A stretch of DNA of 64,000 bases from Malonomonas rubra DSM 5091 (GTDB taxonomy: Bacteria > Desulfobacterota > Desulfuromonadia > Desulfuromonadales > Geopsychrobacteraceae). The stretch spans positions 84,428-148,427 of the forward strand of contig NZ_FQZT01000009.1 of NCBI RefSeq assembly GCF_900142125.1. Direction: 5' to 3'. Both the position numbers and the translations under genes were made by a program. Below, one piece after another: positions 41,998 through 49,268 of the stretch; the stretch's first letter is position 1; each line of letters starts with the position of its first letter. The notes under the pieces were generated by a model, which saw only the letters and a program-made list of their open reading frames with translations, was not told the DNA's origin and did no database searches.

Positions 41998-42982
41998 CTT
42001 TTTGCCTCCGCAGCGCCAGTTTTGTTTTTCCTATGTCGATCAGCCCGGTGACCAGTCCCTGTGGCAGGAACATGAGGACCAGCACCAGGATGCCACCATG
42101 GACGAAGTCCTTGTAGGTTTCAAACAGGTCCATCCATTCCGGCAGCAGGGTGATCAGGGCGGCACCGAACAGTGAACCCCAGATCGAGCCCATTCCGCCG
42201 ATCACGACCATGATCACCATGTCGGTCGCGGCGAAGATGTCGAAGGAGTCGGGACTGACAAAACTGTATGTGTGGGCGAACAGGCTGCCGGCGAAAGAGG
42301 CAAAGATTGCCGAAAGGACAAACACCTTCACCTTGGCGTTGCGGGTATTGACTCCCAGCGCCGCTGCTGCGGTTTCATCTCCAGCCAACGCTGCCAGCCC
42401 ACGGCCGACTCCACTGCGCACAAGGTTCAGAGAAAACAGCAGGGCGAGCATGGCAAAAGTCCAGATCAGGTAATGCAGGCTGACCTCATCCCAGAATTCA
42501 TATTCGCCAATCGACAGCGAGGGAATCCCGGAAAAGCCGCTCGGTCCGCCGGTGACCTCATCCCACTGCAGCAAAATCGTGTGAAAGACGAAGTTCATCC
42601 CGAGGGTCGCCATTGCCAAGTAGTGGCCGGAGAGGCGCAAGATGGGAATACCGATCAGCAATGCTACCAAGGCAACGAGAACCGCAACAATGACCATTGC
42701 CAACCAGGGATTGACTGAAAAATTGACCGTAGCGATCGCAGATCCGTAGGCACCGAGTCCGAAAAAAGCGGCATGGCCAAGAGATATTTGACCGGCATAA
42801 CCGATGAACAGGTTGAGTCCGAGGACGACAATAGAATAGATAGCGATCAGGTTGGTGATGCCAAGTGTGTAAGGGTTGTCTTCGACCAGCGGGAACAGCA
42901 ACAAAAGCAGCGACAGGGCGGTCACCCAGAGGCCGGTGCGATGCAAAGTGATGAAATAAAGTATTTTCTGTTTGCCGGTCAT
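41984..42982 (-). CDS. livM: Branched-chain-type ABC transporter permease LivM
   Basis: A 332-aa inner-membrane permease with about nine TM helices. Conserved LivM motifs: LNLFIGYAGQISLGHAAFFGLGAY (the first 20 residues are diagnostic), LSGHYLAMATLGM, and VVIGGMGSIWGSLFGAALI. It sits directly after iorB (gap of 9 nt) rather than after livH, because the two oxidoreductase genes interrupt the transporter cluster. The ribosome-binding site is weak, so translation may depend on iorB. Function: translocation channel with LivH. Confidence 0.93.
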   Translation of the reverse strand: MTGKQKILYFITLHRTGLWVTALSLLLLLFPLVEDNPYTLGITNLIAIYSIVVLGLNLFIGYAGQISLGHAAFFGLGAYGSAIATVNFSVNPWLAMVIVAVLVALVALLIGIPILRLSGHYLAMATLGMNFVFHTILLQWDEVTGGPSGFSGIPSLSIGEYEFWDEVSLHYLIWTFAMLALLFSLNLVRSGVGRGLAALAGDETAAAALGVNTRNAKVKVFVLSAIFASFAGSLFAHTYSFVSPDSFDIFAATDMVIMVVIGGMGSIWGSLFGAALITLLPEWMDLFETYKDFVHGGILVLVLMFLPQGLVTGLIDIGKTKLALRRQKDAEA

Positions 42983-42991
42983 TGGAGGTCG

Positions 42992-43492
42992 CTATCCGTT
43001 CAAGCCTTTTTTAAAGGCTTCCAGGTTTTGTTCGACAAACTTCTTCGGCGCCAACTGACGAATCGCTTCCTCACACTCTTCTTCAGTGCAAAACAGCGCC
43101 TTCTTTTTTATCGCCAATCCCAATAGCACCAGGTTCGACAGCACCGGGTTGCCCATTTCGCGGGCGATGCATGCGGCATCAATCCGCTCGCCTTCACCAT
43201 CTCTTTCAGTGCTGATAACCAATTTGCCATCAGCCTTCAACAGCCCCTTGTGCACCGGCAGGTTCGCGTCCCATAGCAGCAGGCCAATGTCGGCCTGACC
43301 GGCCCGAATCAGTGGGCTGGCGAAGTCGCCGACCTTGATGGTCGAGAGCACGGTGCCGCCACGCTGGGCCATGCCGTGGGTCTCCGAGGTCAGTACCGGG
43401 ATGCCGCGGTTGACTGCAACCTGGGCGATGACGCGGGTGAGAAACAGCACTCCCTGGCCGCCGATACCGCTGACGATGATCTGCTGTTTCAT
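42992..43492 (-). CDS. iorB: Indolepyruvate:ferredoxin oxidoreductase, beta subunit
   Basis: A 166-aa gamma-type subunit of the 2-oxoacid:ferredoxin oxidoreductase family. Signature GIGGQGVLFLTRVIA at the N-terminus, then SETHGMAQRGGTVLSTIKVG, GLLLWDA and NPVLSNLVLLGLA. The ATG at 43492 shares its A with the iorA stop (TGATG). With IorA it converts arylpyruvates (indole-, phenyl-, hydroxyphenylpyruvate) to aryl-acetyl-CoA while reducing ferredoxin. It is somewhat shorter than many IorB proteins (about 190 aa), mostly at the C-terminus. Confidence 0.94.
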   Translation of the reverse strand: MKQQIIVSGIGGQGVLFLTRVIAQVAVNRGIPVLTSETHGMAQRGGTVLSTIKVGDFASPLIRAGQADIGLLLWDANLPVHKGLLKADGKLVISTERDGEGERIDAACIAREMGNPVLSNLVLLGLAIKKKALFCTEEECEEAIRQLAPKKFVEQNLEAFKKGLNG

Positions 43493-45312
43493 CACTTCTC
43501 CTCCTTGACGATGGCATCGACCGGGCAGACCGGGAGACAGGTGCCGCAGCCGATGCAGCGATCCTGATCAACCAGCGCGACATTCTGCTCTGTATCGAAG
43601 ATCAGCGCCGGGCATTCGAAGGCGTTGGTGCACTTGCGGCAGCCGATACATTTGTCGTTGATGGTGATAATCGTCGAGTCCTGTGCTTTACGCACGCTCG
43701 GGTCCATGATGCAGCCGTGGCGCGAGATCAGCACCGCAACGCCCCCCTCGGGGCTGCGGATGTAATCGTCGGCTTGTTTGAGTAGTCGTTCGAACTGCTG
43801 GTGATCGTAGGGATCGCAGGTTTCGAGGAAATCGACCCCACTTGCTTTGACCAGTGGTTCGATGGCGATCGCCTTGGTTTTCTTGCCGCCGGCGGCAACG
43901 CCCATGTGAGGTACCGGTTGACCGCCGGTCATGGCAGTGGTGGCGTTGTCGAGGATGACGACGATGATCCGCGCCTGCTGGACCACGGCATTGACCATTG
44001 CCGGGATGCCGGCGTGGAAGAAGGTCGAGTCGCCGATGGTCACCACTACGGTCGGGAAGTCGCCGTCCTGGGCGTAAGTCTGGTAAAAACCGGCTCCTTG
44101 GCTGATACAGGCGCCCATGCAGTGCACGGTGTTGACCGCGCCCAGGTTCATCCCCAGGGTGTAGCAGCCGATATCAGAGGGGAAAATCCCTTGCGGGAAA
44201 CATTTTTTGATGCTGTAGAAGGCGGCACGATGCGGGCAGCCGGGGCAGAGAGAAGGACGCTGGCCGCGTCGCTCGTCCGCCAGCTCGGCCGGTTGTTCCA
44301 GTTCGAGGAAATCGGCCAGCACCTGATGCAGCACGTCCGGCACTAGCTCGCCTTCACGGGGAACCGCGCCGGTCTCTTTGCCGACCGCGCCCGGGTGGGC
44401 GAGTTGTAGTTCGATTACCGGGTAGGTCTCTTCCAGCACCAGCACCCGGTCGTAATCCTGATGCAGTTGCTGCTTGAAATTCGGGCTCAAGGGATAGGGC
44501 ATCAGCACCTGATAAAGGTCGATCTGGCCAGCTAGGCCTAATTCTTCCAAAAGGTCGACCAGGTTACCATAAACGATGCCTGAAGCGACAAGCGCGGTGC
44601 GGGGTTGGCTGCCGTTACCCGGAGTCAGTTTCGGCTGCCAATCGGATTCAATGGCGATCTTTTCCAGGTTTTCGTTCAGCTTGCGGTGCAGCGCCGGAAG
44701 GAATGCCGGAGTTGCGCACCAACGGGCCGGATCTTTTTGGAAATCGGCTTTGCGCTCCAGTTTGACCGGTTCGCTCAAAGCGACGTTTTGCCGCGAGTGG
44801 CAGATGCGGGTGGTCGGTCGAAGCACGATGTTCATCTCGTATTTTTCCGCTAGCTCGAAAGCAGCCGGGATCAGCGTCTTGGCTTCGGCCGGGCTGGCCG
44901 GATCGATGACCGGGACGCGTCCCTGCAGGCAGAACAGCCGGGTATCCTGCTCGTTTTGCGAACTGTGTGGACCGGGATCGTCGGCGACGATGGTCAGCAT
45001 GCCACCCTTAACGCCGAGGTAAGCGGTGCGCATGAAGGGGTCAGCTGCGACGTTCAGGCCGACCTGCTTCATCACTGCCACCGAGCGTTTTCCACTGTAA
45101 CTGCCGGCCAAGGCGACTTCGAAAGCGATTTTTTCGTTGACCGACCACTCGATGTGCAGCGGTTCGACGGCACGTTGCTTATTGTCGATGACCGCCTGCA
45201 GAATTTCGGTGGACGGAGTCCCCGGATAGGCGGCGGCTATCTGGCACCCGGCTTCGATCAGTCCCTGGCCGATCGCTTCGTTGCCCATCAGTAATTTGAT
45301 TTCTTCGTTCAT
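43492..45312 (-). CDS. iorA: Indolepyruvate:ferredoxin oxidoreductase, alpha subunit
   Basis: A 606-aa thiamine-diphosphate enzyme subunit. The N-terminal pyrimidine-binding half begins LLMGNEAIGQGLIEAG and has AAYPGTPSTEI and the DPGPHSSQNEQDTR motif. The TPP-binding half has CPGCPHRAAFYSI, GCYTLG, TIGDSTFFHAGIPA and ILDNATTAMTGGQ. The C-terminal ferredoxin domain carries two [4Fe-4S] motifs, KCIGCRKC and RCIGCGTCLPVCP. These features distinguish IorA from pyruvate or branched-chain oxidoreductases. AAAGG precedes ATG 45312, ten bases after livH. Step: arylpyruvate (from aromatic amino acid transamination) + CoA + 2 oxidised ferredoxin to aryl-acetyl-CoA + CO2 + 2 reduced ferredoxin. Confidence 0.96.
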   Translation of the reverse strand: MNEEIKLLMGNEAIGQGLIEAGCQIAAAYPGTPSTEILQAVIDNKQRAVEPLHIEWSVNEKIAFEVALAGSYSGKRSVAVMKQVGLNVAADPFMRTAYLGVKGGMLTIVADDPGPHSSQNEQDTRLFCLQGRVPVIDPASPAEAKTLIPAAFELAEKYEMNIVLRPTTRICHSRQNVALSEPVKLERKADFQKDPARWCATPAFLPALHRKLNENLEKIAIESDWQPKLTPGNGSQPRTALVASGIVYGNLVDLLEELGLAGQIDLYQVLMPYPLSPNFKQQLHQDYDRVLVLEETYPVIELQLAHPGAVGKETGAVPREGELVPDVLHQVLADFLELEQPAELADERRGQRPSLCPGCPHRAAFYSIKKCFPQGIFPSDIGCYTLGMNLGAVNTVHCMGACISQGAGFYQTYAQDGDFPTVVVTIGDSTFFHAGIPAMVNAVVQQARIIVVILDNATTAMTGGQPVPHMGVAAGGKKTKAIAIEPLVKASGVDFLETCDPYDHQQFERLLKQADDYIRSPEGGVAVLISRHGCIMDPSVRKAQDSTIITINDKCIGCRKCTNAFECPALIFDTEQNVALVDQDRCIGCGTCLPVCPVDAIVKEEK

Positions 45313-45322
45313 TTCTTAACCT

Positions 45323-46183
45323 TTATTTGCCAAGCAGCCCTTTCGGGCGAACAAACAACACCAGCAACAGCACGGCAAAGGCGACCACATCCTTGTACGC
45401 GCTGGAGAGATAGCCGGCCGAGAGTGATTCCAGCAGGCCTAGTCCGACCCCGCCGAGAATAGCGCCGGGGAAAGAACCGAAGCCACCGAGGATTGCAGCA
45501 GCGAATCCTTTTAAGCCCAGCAGTACACCGACGTCGTAATTCAATGTTGTGATTGGTGTCACCAGCACCCCGGCCAGTCCACCGAGGGCACCGGCGATGG
45601 CGTAGCTGGTCAGGCGGATGCGTCCGGCGGGAATGCCGACCACCGCAGCAGCGGTGGTATTGCTGGCGACAGCACGCATCGAAAGCCCCAGCGGTGTACG
45701 ATAGAAAAACCACATCAACAGGGCGATAGCAACGACCGTCAGCAACAGAATCCAGAGCGCCTGTGGCAGCACCGTGGCACCGAGAATGTTGATCGGCTCG
45801 TCCGGGGTCAACGGTGGCAGTGCCATACGATTTTTGCCCCAAACCAGCTTGATGATGCCGCGCAGGATGATCGACAGACCGACGGTGAGGAAGATCAGCA
45901 CCAAGTGATTGTCGGAGCGGGCCGGGCGCAGGCCGAAACGTTCGACGATCATCGCTACAAGGCCGACCCCGGCGACTGCCAGCAGCAGTCCCGGAACCAT
46001 CGGCAGGCCAAGGGCGAACAAGGCGGAGAACATCAGCATACCGCCCAGCGAGACGAAATCGACCTGAACGAAGTTGACGATCCCCATGGTGTTATTGACG
46101 ACGCAGAAACCGAGGGCGATCAATGCGTAGATCGCACCGCTGGTCAGGCCGGAAAAGCTGAATTGGAGAAAATCCTGAAACAT
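45323..46183 (-). CDS. livH: Branched-chain-type ABC transporter permease LivH
   Basis: A 286-aa permease with about eight TM helices and the LivH motifs FSGLTSGAIYALIALGF at the start, IVNFVQVDFVSLGGM, GIPAGRIRLTSYAIAGALGG and GGFGSFPGAILGGVGLGLLE. It is the first gene of the reverse-strand operon, and its start (ATG 46183) lies 110 bp from the divergent trpR start with a Trp operator between. An AGGAAG directly abuts the ATG and AGGAG lies further upstream, so the start is not strongly defined. Its partner livM lies two genes downstream. Confidence 0.93.
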   Translation of the reverse strand: MFQDFLQFSFSGLTSGAIYALIALGFCVVNNTMGIVNFVQVDFVSLGGMLMFSALFALGLPMVPGLLLAVAGVGLVAMIVERFGLRPARSDNHLVLIFLTVGLSIILRGIIKLVWGKNRMALPPLTPDEPINILGATVLPQALWILLLTVVAIALLMWFFYRTPLGLSMRAVASNTTAAAVVGIPAGRIRLTSYAIAGALGGLAGVLVTPITTLNYDVGVLLGLKGFAAAILGGFGSFPGAILGGVGLGLLESLSAGYLSSAYKDVVAFAVLLLVLFVRPKGLLGK

Positions 46184-46257
46184 CTTCCTGTAATAAACTC
46201 CTGCGTCGATACCCGGTTCAGGAGCTACAGAAGCGGCGGCGCATGGCGAGAAAAGTG

Positions 46258-46285
46258 TTGACTTCTTTTTTCTCTGTACTAATGT
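46258..46285 (+). promoter_or_regulatory. trpR promoter, predicted leaderless transcript
   Basis: TTGACT (46258-46263), a 16-nt spacer and TAATGT (46280-46285). Initiation six to eight bases later falls at 46292-46293, directly before the ATG at 46294, and no ribosome-binding site is present. The -10 box lies inside the Trp operator. Confidence 0.5.
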
Positions 46286-46293
46286 ACTAGTAC
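46276..46293. promoter_or_regulatory. Trp-repressor-type operator between livH and trpR
   Basis: GTACTAATGTACTAGTAC has two inverted half-sites matching at 7 of 9 positions. From memory, the symmetrised E. coli trp operator is GTACTAGTTAACTAGTAC, and 14 of 18 bases agree. The site ends at the base before the trpR start codon and covers its predicted -10 box; it also lies 93 bp upstream of livH. Binding by the TrpR encoded next to it is a strong inference. Confidence 0.75.
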
Positions 46294-46545
46294 ATGGAAG
46301 CGAAGATAAAACACCTCGATAAGTTAGTCAATCATTTGCTGGACATCGATTCACCGGAAAAGATGGAGCGGGCGCTGTGTGCTTTGCTGACCTATGGTGA
46401 GCTGGCAGATGTTGCCAATCGCCTGCAGATTATCGAGATGCTGCAGCAGGGGGTACCGCAGCGTCAGATTGCCGAAAAACTGGGGGTGGGTATCGGCACC
46501 GTGACGCGTGGTTCACATCACTTAAAACGCCACGGCTACCTTTAA
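46294..46545 (+). CDS. trpR: TrpR-family tryptophan-responsive repressor
   Basis: An 83-aa helical DNA-binding protein. The HTH region PQRQIAEKLGVGIGTVTRGS and LK correspond to E. coli TrpR ([20 protein letters not shown], LK). Arg43 (ANRLQII) and Arg72 (TRGS) align with the two TrpR arginines (R54, R84) that hold L-tryptophan, so Trp is a plausible corepressor. Shorter than E. coli TrpR (108 aa) at both ends. The frame is closed by a stop just upstream of ATG 46294, so no longer form exists; no ribosome-binding site is seen. It is divergent to the liv-ior-paaK operon and convergent to a TrpXYZ-like transporter, with a Trp operator at its start. Confidence 0.88.
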   Translation: MEAKIKHLDKLVNHLLDIDSPEKMERALCALLTYGELADVANRLQIIEMLQQGVPQRQIAEKLGVGIGTVTRGSHHLKRHGYL

Positions 46546-46552
46546 CGTGGCG
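46524..46552 (-). terminator. Terminator for the TrpXYZ-like operon, inside the 3' end of trpR
   Basis: CGCCACG (46528-46534) and CGTGGCG (46546-46552) form a 7-bp stem with an 11-nt loop; read on the reverse strand it is followed by TTTT. It terminates transcripts coming from the ATPase gene ending at 46567. The + strand lacks a T run after it. Confidence 0.55.
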
Positions 46553-46566
46553 AAACTCTTGCCGGG

Positions 46567-47361
46567 TCAAACCAGCAACATCCGGTCCGAAACAAACTCT
46601 TCTCCGCGCACCGCGTAAAATTTCTCCAGCAGATCCTCAACCGTCATTCGGCTTTTTTCATCACCGGAAACATCGAGAATGATCCGGCCAGCGTGCAGCA
46701 TGATCAGCCGGTTGCCCAGCTGCAGCGCCTGGCGCATGTTGTGGGTGACCATCAAGGCGGTTAAATGTTGTTCAGCAATCAATTGCTCGGTCAGTTCCAG
46801 AACCTGCAGGGCTGTTTTCGGATCGAGGGCGGCAGTGTGCTCGTCGAGCAGCAGAATTTCGGGTTTAACCAGAGTTGCCATCAGCAAGGTCAACGCTTGT
46901 CGCTGTCCACCAGAGAGCAGGCCGACACTGTCTTTCAGGCGGTTTTCCAGGCCGAGGCCGAGTTGCGAGAGTTGCTTGCGGAACAGGTTCCGATCACTGC
47001 GTTTAACTCCCTTGTTCAGGCCGTGTACTCTGCCGCGTCGGTTGGCCAGCGCCAGGTTCTGCTCAATAGAAAGAGGCCCACAGGTGCCGAGCAAAGGGTC
47101 CTGAAACACCCGGCTGATCAGGGTGGCGCGCTGGTGTTCCGGCCAGCGGGTGATTTCGCGTTCCCCGATTTTTATCTGACCGCTGTCGATCGGGTAGCTT
47201 CCGGCCAGGCAGTTGAGCAGGGTGCTTTTGCCGGCCCCGTTGGAGCCGATAACAGTGATAAAATCACCCCGGCGTACCTGCAGGTTGACGCCCGCCAGCG
47301 CGAGGACTTCGTTGACGCTGCCGCGGTGAAAGGTTTTTACCAGATCCTGGATTTCAATCAT
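46567..47361 (-). CDS. ABC transporter ATPase (TrpZ-like)
   Basis: A 264-aa ATPase with Walker A GSNGAGKST, signature LLSGGQRQALTLLMA, Walker B EILLLDEHTAALD and H-loop MVTHNM. The Gly-Arg-Arg/EREITRW middle section and DEHTAALDPKT form are typical of ATPases paired with ABC_sub_bind/TrpX-type binding proteins. It overlaps the permease gene by four bases and is the last gene of a three-gene operon. It converges with trpR (21-bp gap). The tryptophan assignment follows from the family of the binding protein and from the neighbouring trpR. Confidence 0.9.
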   Translation of the reverse strand: MIEIQDLVKTFHRGSVNEVLALAGVNLQVRRGDFITVIGSNGAGKSTLLNCLAGSYPIDSGQIKIGEREITRWPEHQRATLISRVFQDPLLGTCGPLSIEQNLALANRRGRVHGLNKGVKRSDRNLFRKQLSQLGLGLENRLKDSVGLLSGGQRQALTLLMATLVKPEILLLDEHTAALDPKTALQVLELTEQLIAEQHLTALMVTHNMRQALQLGNRLIMLHAGRIILDVSGDEKSRMTVEDLLEKFYAVRGEEFVSDRMLLV

Positions 47362-48245
47362 CGGCGCAGCACCTTTCTCCGTAGTCCCGGCAAGGTCAGA
47401 GCGATGACAACCAGCAGGGCTGTCAGCAGGTTGAGATCACTGGGGGTGAACGAGAAATTGCCAAGTTTCAGGCTCAAGGCCAGCGCGATTGCAAGGCGGT
47501 AGACGAGTGAGCCGAGTAGCGCCGCCAAAAGCGCCCGGCCAATGGAGCGGTGGCCGAATAAGGTTTCCCCGACGATGACCGAAGCCAGCCCGGCGACGAT
47601 GGTGCCGACCCCCATGTTCACGTCCGCCGCCCCCTGGCTTTGGCAGAGCAGTGCCCCGCTGGCGGCAGCAAGTCCGTTGGAAAGCCCAACGGTGAGAATA
47701 ATGATGCGGTCGGTGTTGACCCCCTGACTGGTGATCATCTGCTTATTAGCCCCGGTTGCCTGCATCGCCAGGCCGAACGCTGTATGCAGCAGCCAGAAAA
47801 GAAGCAACAGAGCGAGAACAGAGAGGATGCCGAAGAGAAGGGGGGCCGCGTTGAACATGCCGACTCCGGCGTTGGTGAGTGGCTCGAGGACCGTCGGTTT
47901 GCCGAGCAGGGTCAGGTTCGGGCGCCCCATCACCCGCAGGTTGATCGAGTAGAGAGCGATCATTGTCAGAATCGATGCAAGCAGGTGAAGAATGCCGAAT
48001 TTCGTATTGAGGATGCCGGTCACCATTCCGGCGCAAAAACCGGCAGCCAGAGCGAACAGCAGGGACACAAAGGGGTCGATCCCGGCGCTGATGGCAACGG
48101 CAGAAACGGCAGCCCCCAGCGGGAGGCTGCCGTCAACAGTCAGATCGGGAAAATCAAGCACCCTGAACGTCAGGTAGACGCCGAGGACAAGGAAGCCGTA
48201 GGCGAAACCCTGCTCCAGGGCACCCATGAACGCAAAATAGGTCAT
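47358..48245 (-). CDS. ABC transporter permease (TrpY-like, BPD_transp_2)
   Basis: A 295-aa permease with about eight to nine TM helices. The segments GFLVLGVYLTFRVLDFPDLT, VDGSLPLGAAV, TKFGILHLLASILTM and GLSNGLAAASGALLCQSQG with VGTIVAGLASVIVGE are characteristic of the permeases that work with TrpX-type binding proteins. Four-base overlaps on both sides tie it to the binding protein gene upstream and the ATPase gene downstream. Confidence 0.9.
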   Translation of the reverse strand: MTYFAFMGALEQGFAYGFLVLGVYLTFRVLDFPDLTVDGSLPLGAAVSAVAISAGIDPFVSLLFALAAGFCAGMVTGILNTKFGILHLLASILTMIALYSINLRVMGRPNLTLLGKPTVLEPLTNAGVGMFNAAPLLFGILSVLALLLLFWLLHTAFGLAMQATGANKQMITSQGVNTDRIIILTVGLSNGLAAASGALLCQSQGAADVNMGVGTIVAGLASVIVGETLFGHRSIGRALLAALLGSLVYRLAIALALSLKLGNFSFTPSDLNLLTALLVVIALTLPGLRRKVLRR

Positions 48246-49186
48246 TCGATGATTTTGTCCGCTTTTTTCAGAATCGCTTCGGGAACCTGCACGCCCATTT
48301 GCGCAGCCGACCCCGGGTTCAGGTGGATCTGGAATTCGCGCAGAGTTTCCACCGGCATCTCGGCGGGCTTGGCTCCCTTGAGGACACGTGCGACCATCTC
48401 TCCGGTCTGCCGGCCCATCAGATAGTAGTCGACAGCCAGCGCAGCGATGGCGCCACGAGCGACCGAATCGACATCGGCAGCGAAGATCGGCAGCTTGGCC
48501 TGGTAGCCGATCTGGGTGATCGCTTCGAAGGCGGAAACAACCGTGTTGTCGGTCGGGATGTAGACCGCTTCACTGCGGCCGATCAGGCTTTTGGCGGCCT
48601 GAAAAACGCCAGCGGAATTGCTGACAGTTGCTTCTTCAACCTGAATGTTGCGTTTGCTGGCTTCTTCTTTAAGGACCCGTACCAGGGTAACGGAGTTTGC
48701 CTCGCCCGAGTTGTAAATAACACCGAGGTTTTTCAGGTTGGGCATGAATTCGAGGATTAACTCCAGCTGACGGTCGATCGGACTCATGTCGGAGGTGCCG
48801 GTCACATTGCCGCCCGGTTTTTCCAGCGACTGAACCAGCCCGGCGCCAACCGGATCGGTGACAACCCCGAACACCACCGGAATCTCCTTGAGCACTTGGG
48901 CACATGCCTGGGCAGTCGGGGTTGCGATACCGACGGCGACATCCGGTTGTTCGCCGAGGATCTGTTTGGCGATCAGGTTGGCGGTCGCGATATTCCCTTG
49001 GGCGATGTGGTCGTGATATTGCACATTGAAGCCCTGTTCTTTCAATTCGTCTTTAACCCCCTGACGTGTGGCGTCCAGCGCCGGGTGTTCGACAATCTGA
49101 TTGAAAGATACGGTGTAGCCAGCTGCGAGGCCGGCTTGTGCCAGGATCAGGCAGAACAATCCCGCCAAAAAAAGTATTCTTTTCAT
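48242..49186 (-). CDS. ABC transporter substrate-binding protein (TrpX-like, ABC_sub_bind family)
   Basis: A 314-aa periplasmic binding protein. ATG 49186 has AGGAG eight bases upstream and yields the signal peptide MKRILFLAGLFCLILAQAG (residues 1-19, cleaved near LAAG). Family motifs: IVEHPALDATRQGVKDEL, DVAVGIATPTAQACAQ, IPVVFGVVTDPVGAGLV, GGNVTGTSDMSP, VYIPTDNTVVSAFEAI and the final RxFQIHLNPGSA region. The Firmicute TrpX proteins of this family are controlled by tryptophan elements. Here, trpR lies at the other end of the operon, which supports tryptophan or another aromatic amino acid as ligand. Promoter at 49224-49253. Confidence 0.9.
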   Translation of the reverse strand: MKRILFLAGLFCLILAQAGLAAGYTVSFNQIVEHPALDATRQGVKDELKEQGFNVQYHDHIAQGNIATANLIAKQILGEQPDVAVGIATPTAQACAQVLKEIPVVFGVVTDPVGAGLVQSLEKPGGNVTGTSDMSPIDRQLELILEFMPNLKNLGVIYNSGEANSVTLVRVLKEEASKRNIQVEEATVSNSAGVFQAAKSLIGRSEAVYIPTDNTVVSAFEAITQIGYQAKLPIFAADVDSVARGAIAALAVDYYLMGRQTGEMVARVLKGAKPAEMPVETLREFQIHLNPGSAAQMGVQVPEAILKKADKIIE

Positions 49187-49223
49187 ATAATCAACTCCTG
49201 TCATGGTATTAAAAGCAGAGGGT

Positions 49224-49253
49224 AATCTACTCCCGCGGGATAATAAAGGTCAA
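49224..49253 (-). promoter_or_regulatory. Promoter of the TrpXYZ-like operon
   Basis: On the reverse strand TTGACC (49248-49253), an 18-nt spacer and TAGATT (49224-49229) form a plausible sigma70-type promoter. No second Trp operator was recognised around it. Confidence 0.5.
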
Positions 49254-49268
49254 GAATTGGACGTTTGC

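Noticed and set aside
49203..49268. N-terminal extension of truC from 49203
   Set aside because: It has no similarity to TruC, overlaps the reverse-strand promoter region and the family start aligns with ATG 49269.
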